Shown piece by piece: positions 9,196 through 17,494 of a DNA stretch of 64,000 bases. The DNA is from Azospirillum brasilense. GTDB taxonomy: Bacteria; Pseudomonadota; Alphaproteobacteria; Azospirillales; Azospirillaceae. How positions within the stretch are numbered: position 1 is the stretch's first letter; each line of letters opens with the position of its first letter. The stretch covers positions 86,432 to 150,431 of the forward strand of contig NZ_VITI01000013.1 in the NCBI RefSeq assembly GCF_007827795.1. Direction: 5' to 3'. The translations under genes were made by a program, and so were the position numbers. The notes under the pieces are model-generated. The model had not been told where the DNA came from. It did not search any database and saw only the letters and a program-made list of their open reading frames with translations.

Positions 9196-10641
9196 TCAGC
9201 CATGCTGATTCACCAGCTCGGCCAACCGGCGGCAGTCGTCGGACAGGCGCCGTTCCTGCAGGTTGGTGATGCCGAGAAGCAGACCACGGGGACGAGCGGC
9301 CTCCGGGCCATCGGCGTACCAGGGCGACAATGGCACCGGAGCGAGGCCGTCCGCCTGCGCCGCCGCGGCGATGTCGATGTCGCGACTGCCCGGTGGCAGG
9401 ACCAGGAGGACCGACAGGCTCCCCGACGCTTCCACCGCCATCGGCGACTCCGCTCCCGCAGCGTCGCGCATTCCCGCCAGAAGCGCCTGCTGACGGACGG
9501 CGTAGAGCCGCTTCATCCGGCGCAGGTGCCGGAAATAATGCCCGCCCGCCAAGAAGTCCGCCACCGCCCGCTGCATTCCCGCGGCCGGAGCCGGAGACAG
9601 GCAGGCGGCAGCCTCGCCGAAGAGGCCGGCCAGCCCCGGCGGCACCATCAGGAAGCCGAGCCGCAGCGCCGGGCTGATCGTCTTGCTGAAGGTGCCGGCG
9701 TGCAGCACCCGTCCATGCCGGTCCAAGGAGGCCAGCGCCGGCGCGGCCCGGCCCTTCAGTTGCAGTTCACTGAGATAGTCGTCCTCGACGATCCATGCCC
9801 CGGTCCGCGACGCCCATTCCAGCAGGGCGAGGCGGCGCTGCAACGTCATCGTCACGCCGAGCGGCGCCTGCTGGCCGGGCGTCACCACGGCCAAACCCGC
9901 CGCGGGCGCCCGTGCGATTCCCGCATCCACATCGATCCCACCGCCGTCCGTCGGCACGGGCACCACGGTCATGCCGGCGAGGTGAAGGGCGCGGCGGGTC
10001 AGGGGAAAGCCGGGCTCCTCCATCCAGGCGGTGGCACCGTCCAACCGCAAGGCCCGAATCACCAGGCCGAGCGCGCCGGAATAGCCCGCCGTGATGAAAA
10101 TCTGCTCCGGCGTGCAGCGGATGCCGCGGGCGATGGCCAGCACGGCGGCGATCTCGCGCCGCAATTCCGGATGGCCGCGAGGATCGGGATAGCCGACCGG
10201 AGCCGCCGCCGCGGCCCGCGCCGCCCGCCCGACGATCCGGGACCACAGCGTGAAGGGAAAGGCGTCCTGCGCCGGCACGCCCATCTGGAAGGGCAGCGGC
10301 GTCCGCTCGTAATTGGCAAACAATTCCAGGAAGGACGGAGGCTGGACCGGCCCGCCGGGGGACGGCCCCGCCATACCCCCCTCGGCCACCCGCGTCCCCG
10401 CGGCGCCCAGGCCGACCGCAAGCTGCTCGTCGATCAGCCGCTCATAGGCGTCGCGCACCGTCCCACGGGACACCCCGAGCTGCGCGGCCAGATCCCGCCA
10501 GGACGGCAATCGCGCCCCTCCGGCCAGCCGGCCATCGCGGATGGCATCGCGCAAGGCGGCGTGGATCTGTGCGGACAGCGGAACCTTCGCGGTCCGGCTG
10601 AGGGCGATGTCCAGAGTTTCCGGCGGTGGCAGGGCGGGCAT
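9196..10641 (-). CDS. MocR-type GntR/aminotransferase regulator
   Basis: The 481-residue protein joins an N-terminal GntR winged helix (residues about 15-80; LPSWRDLAAQLGVSRGTVRD) to a fold-type-I aminotransferase domain. The PLP lysine is in GTFSKTISPALRLGF, and YGV-type pocket sequence and an arginine-rich C-terminus follow. Such proteins sense PLP or an amino compound and act as transcription factors, not usually as transaminases. The ATG at 10641 was chosen because longer in-frame starts would read through a strong minus-strand terminator at 10743-10768. Target unknown; the convergent AhpD-like gene is a candidate. Confidence 0.88.
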   Translation of the reverse strand: MPALPPPETLDIALSRTAKVPLSAQIHAALRDAIRDGRLAGGARLPSWRDLAAQLGVSRGTVRDAYERLIDEQLAVGLGAAGTRVAEGGMAGPSPGGPVQPPSFLELFANYERTPLPFQMGVPAQDAFPFTLWSRIVGRAARAAAAAPVGYPDPRGHPELRREIAAVLAIARGIRCTPEQIFITAGYSGALGLVIRALRLDGATAWMEEPGFPLTRRALHLAGMTVVPVPTDGGGIDVDAGIARAPAAGLAVVTPGQQAPLGVTMTLQRRLALLEWASRTGAWIVEDDYLSELQLKGRAAPALASLDRHGRVLHAGTFSKTISPALRLGFLMVPPGLAGLFGEAAACLSPAPAAGMQRAVADFLAGGHYFRHLRRMKRLYAVRQQALLAGMRDAAGAESPMAVEASGSLSVLLVLPPGSRDIDIAAAAQADGLAPVPLSPWYADGPEAARPRGLLLGITNLQERRLSDDCRRLAELVNQHG

Positions 10642-10742
10642 GGGCCGAAGGATAGCGCAAGCTTGCCCGTCCGCAATCCACCACACGCTTTCCCGATTTC
10701 CCGCCGGTTGGCCCCGGCGTCCGGCGCGCCGTGGACGAAAAA

Positions 10743-10768
10743 AAGGCCGGAGCAACCGCTCCGGCCTT
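10743..10768 (-). terminator. Rho-independent terminator, minus strand
   Basis: An 11-base perfect stem AAGGCCGGAGC / GCTCCGGCCTT with the loop AACC is followed, on the minus strand, by seven T residues. It lies 102 bases upstream of the MocR start and would end a minus-strand transcript arising between it and about 10930. No convincing gene lies there, so it may close a small RNA or shield the MocR gene. Confidence 0.8.
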
Positions 10769-10830
10769 GAGTCTTGGGAGGAAACGCCCCGAGAATGGGC
10801 TGGCGGAGAATAGGGGCACCCCTTTCGAAC

Positions 10831-10841
10831 TGGTATTACCA
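10831..10841. promoter_or_regulatory. GntR (FadR/PdhR-type) operator-like palindrome
   Basis: TGGTATTACCA, in the wider context AACTGGTATTACCAATG, matches the TNGTNNNACNA core bound by FadR-subfamily GntR regulators such as PdhR and LldR. No FadR-type regulator or obvious target gene is adjacent. The MocR protein belongs to another GntR subfamily, so the cognate regulator is probably elsewhere. Confidence 0.5.
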
Positions 10842-11066
10842 ATGTGGAATGGGTGCGGTGCAGCATCCGCATAGGCCGATAATTCCATGTGAATAGTGTG
10901 GTTTTGGGTGTTTCCGTTTTCCCTTATGGCGTCCAGGTGCCGGCCCAGCGCGGAACGGGGCGATTTGTCATCCTCGGTACAGCTTCACCACCGCCGCGCG
11001 AACGCGCATAATCCGGCGCGGAACCGGGGGTGCGGCCCACGGCTGTGATGACCGCGCGGGCGCTGG

Positions 11067-12602
11067 ATGGGGAACGACGGTATGGGATTCGGCAGGGGTG
11101 TCTGGCTGCGCCCGGTGTTCGCGCTGGTTCTCGGAATTTGGGCTTGCGGACCCGCGTGGGCGGACTCCACCCGCTTCACCATCCTTTACGCCCACAGCAC
11201 GACCGAGCTGGAGGACGCGCAGGGACGCGGCGGCATCGCCCGGCTCGCCACGCTGGTCCGGCAGGAGCGGGCGGCGGGCGCCACCGTAGTGGTCCTGCAT
11301 GGCGGGCAGGCCCTCGCCCCCTCGGTCCTGTCCTTCTACGACCAAGGGGCGCATGTCATCGACCTGCTGAACGGGGTCGGCATCGACGCCATGGCGGCGC
11401 TGAACCGGGAATTCCACCACGGCGACGACGTGCTGATGACCCGCGCCTTCGAAGCGAATTTCCCCATCGTCGTCTCCAACGCGGTGGACCGCCAGACCGG
11501 CAAGCCGCTGGACGGGCTGGAGGACCGGGCGATGCTCAACGCCGGCCCGCTGCGCGTCGGCGTGCTGGCCGCGACGCCGGCGCGGACGGGGGAGATCACC
11601 CGCTCGCCGCGCACCGACTTCCTGCCGCCGGGCCCGGTCCTGGAGCGGACGGCGAAGGAGCTGCGTAACGCCGGGGCCGATCTGGTGGTGGCGCTGACCG
11701 GCGATTCCGGCGGCACCCACCGCGACGTGATCGCCTCCGGCGCCGCCGACATCGTTCTCTACCAGGACCGCGGGCGGGTGGTCGCCGTGGAATATGACGG
11801 CAAGACCCTGAACGCGACGGTGGAGCCGCAGGCCGCCTGGGTGCTGGCCCTGGACATCACCGCCGAGAAGGTGACCAAGGGCGACGCCACGCGCACGGTG
11901 TGGAGCAGCGGCGTGCGCGCCATCGACACCGCCACCGTGGCGCCGGACCCGGCGCTGGACGCGCAGGCCAAGGCCTATCGCGCGCGGCTGGACAGCATGC
12001 TGGGCATGCAGGTGGGCCGGCTGGACGCCGCAATCGACACGCGGCGCGAGGCGGTGCGCGCCAGCGAGAACGCCTTCGCCAACACCGTCGCCGATTCGCT
12101 GCGCGAGGCGATGGAGGCCGACGTGGCGCTGATCAACGGCGGCTCCTTCCGCGGCGACCGCGCCTATGCGGCGGGCACGGTGTGGACGCGCCGGGACATC
12201 CAGACCGAGTTCCCTTTCCACGACACCGCCGTGCTGATCGAGGTCACCGGGCAGCAGCTGCGCGACGCGCTGGAGTTCGGCTTCTCCGGAATCGAGCAAT
12301 TGCAGGGCCGTTTCCCGCACCTGTCCAACGCCCGCGTCACCGTCGACGCGTCGCGCCCGCCCGGCCAGCGGGTGGTGGCGCTGACGGTGGGCGGCAAGCC
12401 GGTGGAGCCGGCGGCCCGCTTCCGGCTGGCCACCGGCAGCTACCTCGCCAACGGCGGGGACGGCTATGCGATGCTGTCCACCGCTCCGCGGCTGGTGGAC
12501 GACCGCGACGCCGATTTCGTCTCGACCATCCTGGCCGGCCGGATCGCCCGCACCGGCAGCTTCGCGCCGCGGCTCGACGGCCGCCTGACGGTCCAGCGGT
12601 AA
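11067..12602 (+). CDS. Degenerate periplasmic 5'-nucleotidase/metallophosphatase homologue
   Basis: The 511-residue exported protein has the two-domain layout of UshA-type 5'-nucleotidases, but the N-terminal metallophosphatase domain has lost its ligands. Where active enzymes have HTNDxH, it has YAHSTTE; GGD is GGQ; GNHEF is LNREF; the downstream GGH metal site is absent. The C-terminal nucleotide-binding domain is well kept: ENAFANTVADSLREA, ALINGGSFRGD, FPFHDTAV and GSYLANGGDGYAML. A signal peptide (WLRPVFALVLGIWACGPAWA) follows the second ATG at 11082, which may be the true start. It lies 7 bases before a sensor kinase, suggesting a binding or sensing role, not catalysis; that role is inferred. 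Confidence 0.82.
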   Translation: MGNDGMGFGRGVWLRPVFALVLGIWACGPAWADSTRFTILYAHSTTELEDAQGRGGIARLATLVRQERAAGATVVVLHGGQALAPSVLSFYDQGAHVIDLLNGVGIDAMAALNREFHHGDDVLMTRAFEANFPIVVSNAVDRQTGKPLDGLEDRAMLNAGPLRVGVLAATPARTGEITRSPRTDFLPPGPVLERTAKELRNAGADLVVALTGDSGGTHRDVIASGAADIVLYQDRGRVVAVEYDGKTLNATVEPQAAWVLALDITAEKVTKGDATRTVWSSGVRAIDTATVAPDPALDAQAKAYRARLDSMLGMQVGRLDAAIDTRREAVRASENAFANTVADSLREAMEADVALINGGSFRGDRAYAAGTVWTRRDIQTEFPFHDTAVLIEVTGQQLRDALEFGFSGIEQLQGRFPHLSNARVTVDASRPPGQRVVALTVGGKPVEPAARFRLATGSYLANGGDGYAMLSTAPRLVDDRDADFVSTILAGRIARTGSFAPRLDGRLTVQR

Positions 12603-12609
12603 CCGCGGA

Positions 12610-15099
12610 ATGGACGCGACCGCCACCAAGACGCCCACGCCGCCCACCGCCGACCGCGCCGATGACGCCGCCGCCGCACCCCGGCGGCGTCGCGCGCGCG
12701 CCGGCATCGTGCTGCGCATCTCCTTTGGCCTGACCATCATGACGATGCTGGTCCTGCTGATCGGCGTCGTGTCGCTGTCCTCCTTCCAGCTGTTCCGGGG
12801 GGAGGTCTCCGTCCTCTCCTCCACCACCCTGCCGAAGGTCATCACCAGCGCGGAGCTGCGCGGCTCGCTCCAGAAGCTGGTCGCCCGCCTGCCCGTCCTG
12901 GCCGGCGCGGCCACCACCCCGCAGCGCCGGGCCATCTATGACGAGCTGATCAGCGAACTGGAGTTCCTGCGGAAGCTGGTCGAGCGCATGCGGGACCTCC
13001 ATCAGCAAGGCGAGCCGGGCGGCGACGGCGAAAGCGACGAGTTGCGGCTTCTGGAGCAGGCCCAGTCCACCCTGCTGATCCTGGCGGCGACGGTGGCCGA
13101 CCTGAACGCGGAGGTCGGGCGGCAGATCGAGGCCGGCGCCCGCCAGGCCGAGGCGATCCGCGCGCTGGCCCAGCTCGCCGACGCGCTGGAACGGCTGCCG
13201 GGAGCGGAGCCCGGAACCGGCCCGGCCACGGCGGCGCCCGGCGGTGGTGGGATGCTGGGCGCCTGGGCGGTGCGGGCGGGCGCGCTGATGGCGCGGGCCG
13301 CCGGGGCGATTCAGACGGACCATCTGAATCGGCTGCGGGTCGAGCGCCGCAACGCGGAGCACACGCTGACCGAGCTGGGTCGTCTGGCCGCCGCCACGTC
13401 GGAACCGGAGGGCTCCGCCATGGAGCGCATCCGGGCCGACCTCGCCGCGATCCTGGTGGCGCCGGAGGGGCTGTTCGACAGCTCCGCCGAGCGGCTGCAG
13501 GCGCGCAACCGCGCCCAGGCGCTGTCCGGGCAGTCGCGCGTCCTGGTGGAGACGGTGGACCGCTTCACGCTGGCCCTGTTCGACGCCATCCACGACCAAT
13601 CCACCGACCGCACCGGCGATCTGGCGGCGCTGATCCAGGAGCGCTCGCGCACGGTGATGGTGCTGGGCGGCGCCTCCATTCTGCTCGTCATCCTCGTCCA
13701 TCTCTTCTTCCGGCGCTTCCTGACCTCGCGGCTGGTCGCGCTGAACGGCGCGGTGCTGGCCCGGCTGTCCGGCAGCGACGCGACGGTGCCGGTGGAGGGC
13801 AACGACGAGATCACCGACATCGCCGCATCCATCCGCTACTTCATCGACGAGATCGACCGGCGCCAGATCGATCTGGCCGACAACGAGCGGCGGTTCCGCG
13901 ACCTCGTCGAAGGCTCCATCCAGGGCATCATCATCCACCGCGATTTCCGCCCGCTCTACGCCAACGAGGCCTTCCTGCAGATGCTGGGCAGCAGCCTGGA
14001 CCGGGCGCTGCGGGTGCGGTCGGTGCTCGACTTCATCGCGGAGGACAGCCGGCCACTGGTCGAGGACAACTACCGGCACATCGTCGCCACCGGCCTGCCC
14101 AGCGAGCGGCGGCGGCTGCGCGCCCGCCGGCTCGACGGCTCGGAGCGCTGGATCGAGCTGACCAGCCGCCGCATCGACTGGAAGGGGGAGACCGCCGTCC
14201 AGTCCATCGTCGTGGACGTGACCCGCGAGGTCGAGGCGGAGGCGGCGCTGCGCCGGTCCCGCGACGCGGCGGAACAGGCGCTGCGCGAGTTGAAGGAGAC
14301 CCAGGCCAGCCTGATCCAGGCGGAGAAGATGGCCTCGCTCGGCCAGCTCGTCGCCGGGGTGGCGCACGAGGTCAACACGCCCATCGGCATCACCATCACC
14401 GGTGCCTCGCAGCTTGCCGTGCAGTTCGAGGAGCTGACCCGCCAGCTCGCCGCCGGGGCGATCAAGAAGTCGGAGTTCCAGCGCTTCATGGCAGACGGCG
14501 GGGAAATGGCCCGGCTGATCCTGTCCAACAGCATGCGCGCCGCCGATCTGGTGCAGAGCTTCAAGATGGTCGCGGTGGACCAGTCGAGCGACGAGCGCCG
14601 CCGGTTCGAGCTGAAGGCCTACATCGGCGAGCTGCTGCGCAGCCTGCGCCCGGCCTACAAGGACGTGGCCGGCCTGGACATCGGCGTGGACAGCCCCGAC
14701 GAGCTGGAGCTGGACGGCTATCCCGGCGCGCTGTCGCAGATCCTGACCAACCTCGTCCTCAACGCGCTGACCCACGCCTTCACGCCGCACCATCCGGGCC
14801 GGCTGACCATCGCCGCCCGCCTGCTGCCGCAGGATCAGGTGGAGCTGACGGTGGCCGACGACGGGCTGGGCATTCCCTCGGACATCCTGCCGAAGATCTT
14901 CGACCCCTTCTTCACCACCCGCCGCGGCAGCGGGGGCAGCGGGCTGGGGCTGCACATCGTCTACAACCTCGTCACCGGCACGCTGCGCGGCACCATCACG
15001 GTGCAGAGCATCCCCGGCGAAGGCACCCGCTTCACCCTGCGCTTCCCGCGCGTCACGCCGACGGCGGGGGCAAATGTGGGAAAGGCGGAGCTGGTGTGA
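12610..15099 (+). CDS. Membrane sensor histidine kinase with HAMP and PAS domains
   Basis: This is an 829-residue kinase. TM1 is near residues 33-58, followed by a large periplasmic helical domain to about 348. TM2 is near 349-370, then HAMP, a PAS domain (about 428-545), a HisKA domain with phospho-acceptor His586 in GVAHEVNTPIG, and a HATPase domain with NALTH, DDGLGIP and GSGGSGLGLHI. No receiver domain or response regulator is adjacent, so the output partner is elsewhere. The gene starts 7 bases after the degenerate 5'-nucleotidase gene and is almost certainly co-transcribed. The long periplasmic domain recalls TorS, which senses through a partner periplasmic binding protein. The ligand is unknown. 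Confidence 0.9.
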   Translation: MDATATKTPTPPTADRADDAAAAPRRRRARAGIVLRISFGLTIMTMLVLLIGVVSLSSFQLFRGEVSVLSSTTLPKVITSAELRGSLQKLVARLPVLAGAATTPQRRAIYDELISELEFLRKLVERMRDLHQQGEPGGDGESDELRLLEQAQSTLLILAATVADLNAEVGRQIEAGARQAEAIRALAQLADALERLPGAEPGTGPATAAPGGGGMLGAWAVRAGALMARAAGAIQTDHLNRLRVERRNAEHTLTELGRLAAATSEPEGSAMERIRADLAAILVAPEGLFDSSAERLQARNRAQALSGQSRVLVETVDRFTLALFDAIHDQSTDRTGDLAALIQERSRTVMVLGGASILLVILVHLFFRRFLTSRLVALNGAVLARLSGSDATVPVEGNDEITDIAASIRYFIDEIDRRQIDLADNERRFRDLVEGSIQGIIIHRDFRPLYANEAFLQMLGSSLDRALRVRSVLDFIAEDSRPLVEDNYRHIVATGLPSERRRLRARRLDGSERWIELTSRRIDWKGETAVQSIVVDVTREVEAEAALRRSRDAAEQALRELKETQASLIQAEKMASLGQLVAGVAHEVNTPIGITITGASQLAVQFEELTRQLAAGAIKKSEFQRFMADGGEMARLILSNSMRAADLVQSFKMVAVDQSSDERRRFELKAYIGELLRSLRPAYKDVAGLDIGVDSPDELELDGYPGALSQILTNLVLNALTHAFTPHHPGRLTIAARLLPQDQVELTVADDGLGIPSDILPKIFDPFFTTRRGSGGSGLGLHIVYNLVTGTLRGTITVQSIPGEGTRFTLRFPRVTPTAGANVGKAELV

Positions 15100-15124
15100 T
15101 CCGGCGTCGCTCCGGAGACGGCCG

Positions 15125-15457
15125 TCAGCGCACCTCGCCCTCGAACCAGTGGCGGCCCTTGCGGTCCTCGACCTCGATCACCCAGACATCGGGGTCGTAG
15201 CGGGTCTGGCGGGCGATGTAGGCGTCCGCCGTCGCCTCGTCCACCGGATCGGCGCCGGTGCCGCGCGACCAGCGCAGCCGCTCCTCGTCGCGCACCTGGA
15301 CCAGCACGCTGAAGGTCCGGTCCAGCCGGTTCAGTTTCAGGATGACCGTGCCGCGGCTCGGGTCCCCCTTGCGAAGAACCATCATCGTGACGCCCTCGGC
15401 ATCGGCGGCGCGGATGTGCGCCATCACCCAGAGGTGCGTCGGCAGACGGTCGTCCAT
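15125..15457 (-). CDS. DUF1491 family protein
   Basis: This 110-residue protein of the alphaproteobacterial DUF1491 family has the recognisable pattern LPTHLWVMAHIRAADAEGV, then GTVILKLNRLD, then ARQTRYDPDVWVIEVEDR. It is small, soluble, and has no signal peptide or membrane segment. Function is unknown. The ATG at 15457 gives the usual family length. It is convergent with the sensor kinase and divergent from the TPR-glycosyltransferase gene, with 66 bases in that intergenic gap for both promoters. Confidence 0.8.
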   Translation of the reverse strand: MDDRLPTHLWVMAHIRAADAEGVTMMVLRKGDPSRGTVILKLNRLDRTFSVLVQVRDEERLRWSRGTGADPVDEATADAYIARQTRYDPDVWVIEVEDRKGRHWFEGEVR

Positions 15458-15523
15458 GGAAATCCTCGCTCCGGGAAGGTCCGGGGGCTCGCCTTCGGCA
15501 AGGCCCCGGTGTAGACAACGGGC

Positions 15524-16978
15524 ATGGCGACACTCCTGGACGTTCTCGACGCCGCCGTCAACCACCACATGGCCGGGCGCCTCGCCGAGGCGGCGCAGGA
15601 TTACCGCGTCGTGCTGGCGGTGGAACCGGCGCAGCCCGACGCCCTGCATCTGCTGGGCGTGGCCGAGGCGCAGAGCGGCGCCCACGCGGCGGCGGCGGCG
15701 CTGATCGCCCGCTCGCTGCGGCTCCGCCCCGACGCGGCGGCGCCCTGGGGCAACCTCGGCGGCGCCCTGCGCGTGCTGGGCGCGGCGGAGCGGGCCGACG
15801 CCGTGCTGACCCGCGCCCTGGCCCTCGATCCGGCTTTGGCCGATGCCCTGACGAACCTGGGTTCGGTGCGCCACGCCCTGGCCGACCATCCGGCCGCGCT
15901 GGCGTGGCTGGAGCGCGCCGAGCGGCTGCGCCCCGGCCATCCGGACACCGCGCTCAACCGCGGCGTCGTGCTGCGCGACGCCCGCCGCTTCGCGGAATCC
16001 GACGCCTGCCTGGACGCCCTGCTGGCCTCCCGACCAGACCACGCCGACGCGCATCTGGCGCGCGCCGTCAGCCGGCTGGTGCGGGGCGACCTGCGCGCCG
16101 GATGGGACGAATTCGAGTGGCGCCCGCGCCGCCTGCCCGCCCCGCCCTGGGCCGGTGAGCCGCTGGAGGGCCGGCGCATCCTGCTGCACGCCGAGCAGGG
16201 ATTCGGCGACACCATCCAGTTCGCCCGCTACGCCCCGCTGGTCGCGCGTGCCGGGGGCCGGGTGATCCTGGACGTGCATCCGTTGCAGTTCCGTCTGCTG
16301 CGCTCTCTGGGACCGGAGATCCAAGTGCTGGTGCGCGGCCCCGCCCCGGCGCCGCACGACCTCCACTGCCCGCTGATGAGCCTGCCGCGCGCCTTCGGCA
16401 CCGATCTGACGAGCATCCCGGCTCCACCCGCCTACCTCGCCGCCGAGGCGGACGAGGTGGCGCGCTGGGGCCGCCGGATCGCCGAGGTTGATACGGGAAC
16501 AAGGTCCGGACCGCGTGTCGGCCTCGTCTGGGCGGGCAACCCGAACCATCGCAACGACCGCAATCGCTCCATCCCCGTCGAGCGGCTGGCCCCGCTGCTC
16601 GACACGCCGGGCCTGCGCCTGTTCAGCCTCCAGACCGGCGACCCGCGAGCGGACCGGCCCGCCGCGTTGCCCGACCTGACCGCGGGCATCCGCGACTTCG
16701 CCGACAGCGCGGCGATCCTGGAAAATCTCGACCTCGTCATCGCGGTGGACACGGCAACCATCCATCTGGCGGGCGCGCTCGGCGTCCCGGCGTGGCTGCT
16801 GCTGCCTTACGCGCCGGACTGGCGCTGGCTGCTCGACCGTACGGACAGCCCCTGGTACCCGTCGCTGCGCCTGTTCCGCCAGCCCCACCCCGGCGACTGG
16901 GACAGCGTCCTGCGCGCCGTCGCCACGGAACTGGAGCGCTTCGCCGCCGATCAGTTGGCGCCGCAGAAGCAGTCGTAG
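15524..16978 (+). CDS. TPR protein with GT9/GT41-like glycosyltransferase domain
   Basis: The 484-residue protein has about five tetratricopeptide repeats in residues 1-205 (for example AGRLAEAAQDYRVVLAVEP) and a C-terminal GT-B-like domain from about residue 220 to the end. The latter has LHAEQGFGDTIQFARY, VGLVWAGNPNHRND and NLDLVIAVDTATIHLAGALG, the donor-site pattern shared with heptosyltransferases and TPR-linked transferases. The N-terminus resembles those of two other TPR proteins in this window (33020 and 36289). Its place upstream of hook genes fits flagellin or surface-polysaccharide glycosylation, which is inference. Confidence 0.85.
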   Translation: MATLLDVLDAAVNHHMAGRLAEAAQDYRVVLAVEPAQPDALHLLGVAEAQSGAHAAAAALIARSLRLRPDAAAPWGNLGGALRVLGAAERADAVLTRALALDPALADALTNLGSVRHALADHPAALAWLERAERLRPGHPDTALNRGVVLRDARRFAESDACLDALLASRPDHADAHLARAVSRLVRGDLRAGWDEFEWRPRRLPAPPWAGEPLEGRRILLHAEQGFGDTIQFARYAPLVARAGGRVILDVHPLQFRLLRSLGPEIQVLVRGPAPAPHDLHCPLMSLPRAFGTDLTSIPAPPAYLAAEADEVARWGRRIAEVDTGTRSGPRVGLVWAGNPNHRNDRNRSIPVERLAPLLDTPGLRLFSLQTGDPRADRPAALPDLTAGIRDFADSAAILENLDLVIAVDTATIHLAGALGVPAWLLLPYAPDWRWLLDRTDSPWYPSLRLFRQPHPGDWDSVLRAVATELERFAADQLAPQKQS

Positions 16979-17169
16979 GGATCGTCACCGCTCCAGGCCG
17001 GGCGAGAGTTTGCGACCGGCAGTGCCGGCATGTCCGCCGCCGGCAGGGTCGCATTGAAGGCGGCCACGTCGAAGGGCCGCGGGGCCGGAAGATCGAAGCG
17101 GAGCGGCGCGCCGCTCAGCGCGTGCCCCAGAAGGGCAGCCCCCAGCAACGGTATCAGAAGTTGCTCCAC
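16951..17169 (-). CDS. Small hypothetical protein, antisense overlap with TPR gene end
   Basis: A possible 72-residue protein starts at a GTG (17169) and ends in PYDCFCGAN, overlapping the 3' end of the TPR-glycosyltransferase gene by 28 bases on the other strand. It has one short hydrophobic segment (LLIPLLGAALLGHAL), then a Pro/Ala-rich tail with DVAAFNATLPAADMPALPVA. The composition is more protein-like than most antisense frames here, and the AT-rich region beyond it could supply a promoter. I recognise no family. It may not be real. Confidence 0.35.
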   Translation of the reverse strand: MEQLLIPLLGAALLGHALSGAPLRFDLPAPRPFDVAAFNATLPAADMPALPVANSRPAWSGDDPYDCFCGAN

Positions 17170-17430
17170 ACGGTCCAAGCCGCCCTCCCCCGGCGGCCCC
17201 ACCGCCGGCGTGTGTCCCGTTTCCTCTCCCCCTTCTACCGCAGCCTCCGCCTGGCCACGCCCTGTCCTTAGGTCATATCGGTTGGACCGCCCGATCGGAC
17301 GGGAGCTTTCTTCCCTCCCCCGCACGGGCTGCTAGGCCAATTTTTCCCAGCGCGCGGCAAAAAGGGGGGCGGCACGGTCGCTCCAGAAGTTTGTTCATAA
17401 AAATCAACATATTAGATACAGACCGGAAGT

Positions 17431-17446
17431 TGGCACCGTCCTTGCT
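17431..17446 (+). promoter_or_regulatory. Sigma-54 promoter for flgE
   Basis: TGGCACCGTCCTTGCT matches the -24/-12 consensus TGGCAC-N5-TTGCW exactly, with GG and GC at the right spacing. It lies 49 bases upstream of the flgE ATG inside the AT-rich leader. RpoN-dependent transcription of hook genes is common in polar-flagellated proteobacteria. The AT-rich stretch at 17385-17425 could hold an activator or IHF site. Confidence 0.85.
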
Positions 17447-17494
17447 TACCCAAATGGCAACGATTTTTGCCCTTCCGTTTGGAGATCCCTGGCC

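Larger units (their letters stand above)
10642..11066. other. 425-base intergenic region with terminator and GntR-type palindrome
   Basis: This non-coding gap separates the MocR gene from the 5'-nucleotidase-like gene. It holds the minus-strand terminator at 10743-10768, a FadR/PdhR-type palindrome at 10831-10841, and an AT-richer block around 10880-10930 that could hold promoters in either direction. Open frames here run through the terminator and have no family features. A short minus-strand RNA of about 100-180 nt is possible but unproven. Confidence 0.55.

Noticed and set aside
12337..14955. An 872-codon minus-strand frame opposite the sensor kinase.
   Set aside because: Composition is Gln/Arg/Gly/His-rich without any motif, and the plus strand encodes a complete kinase with all catalytic boxes.
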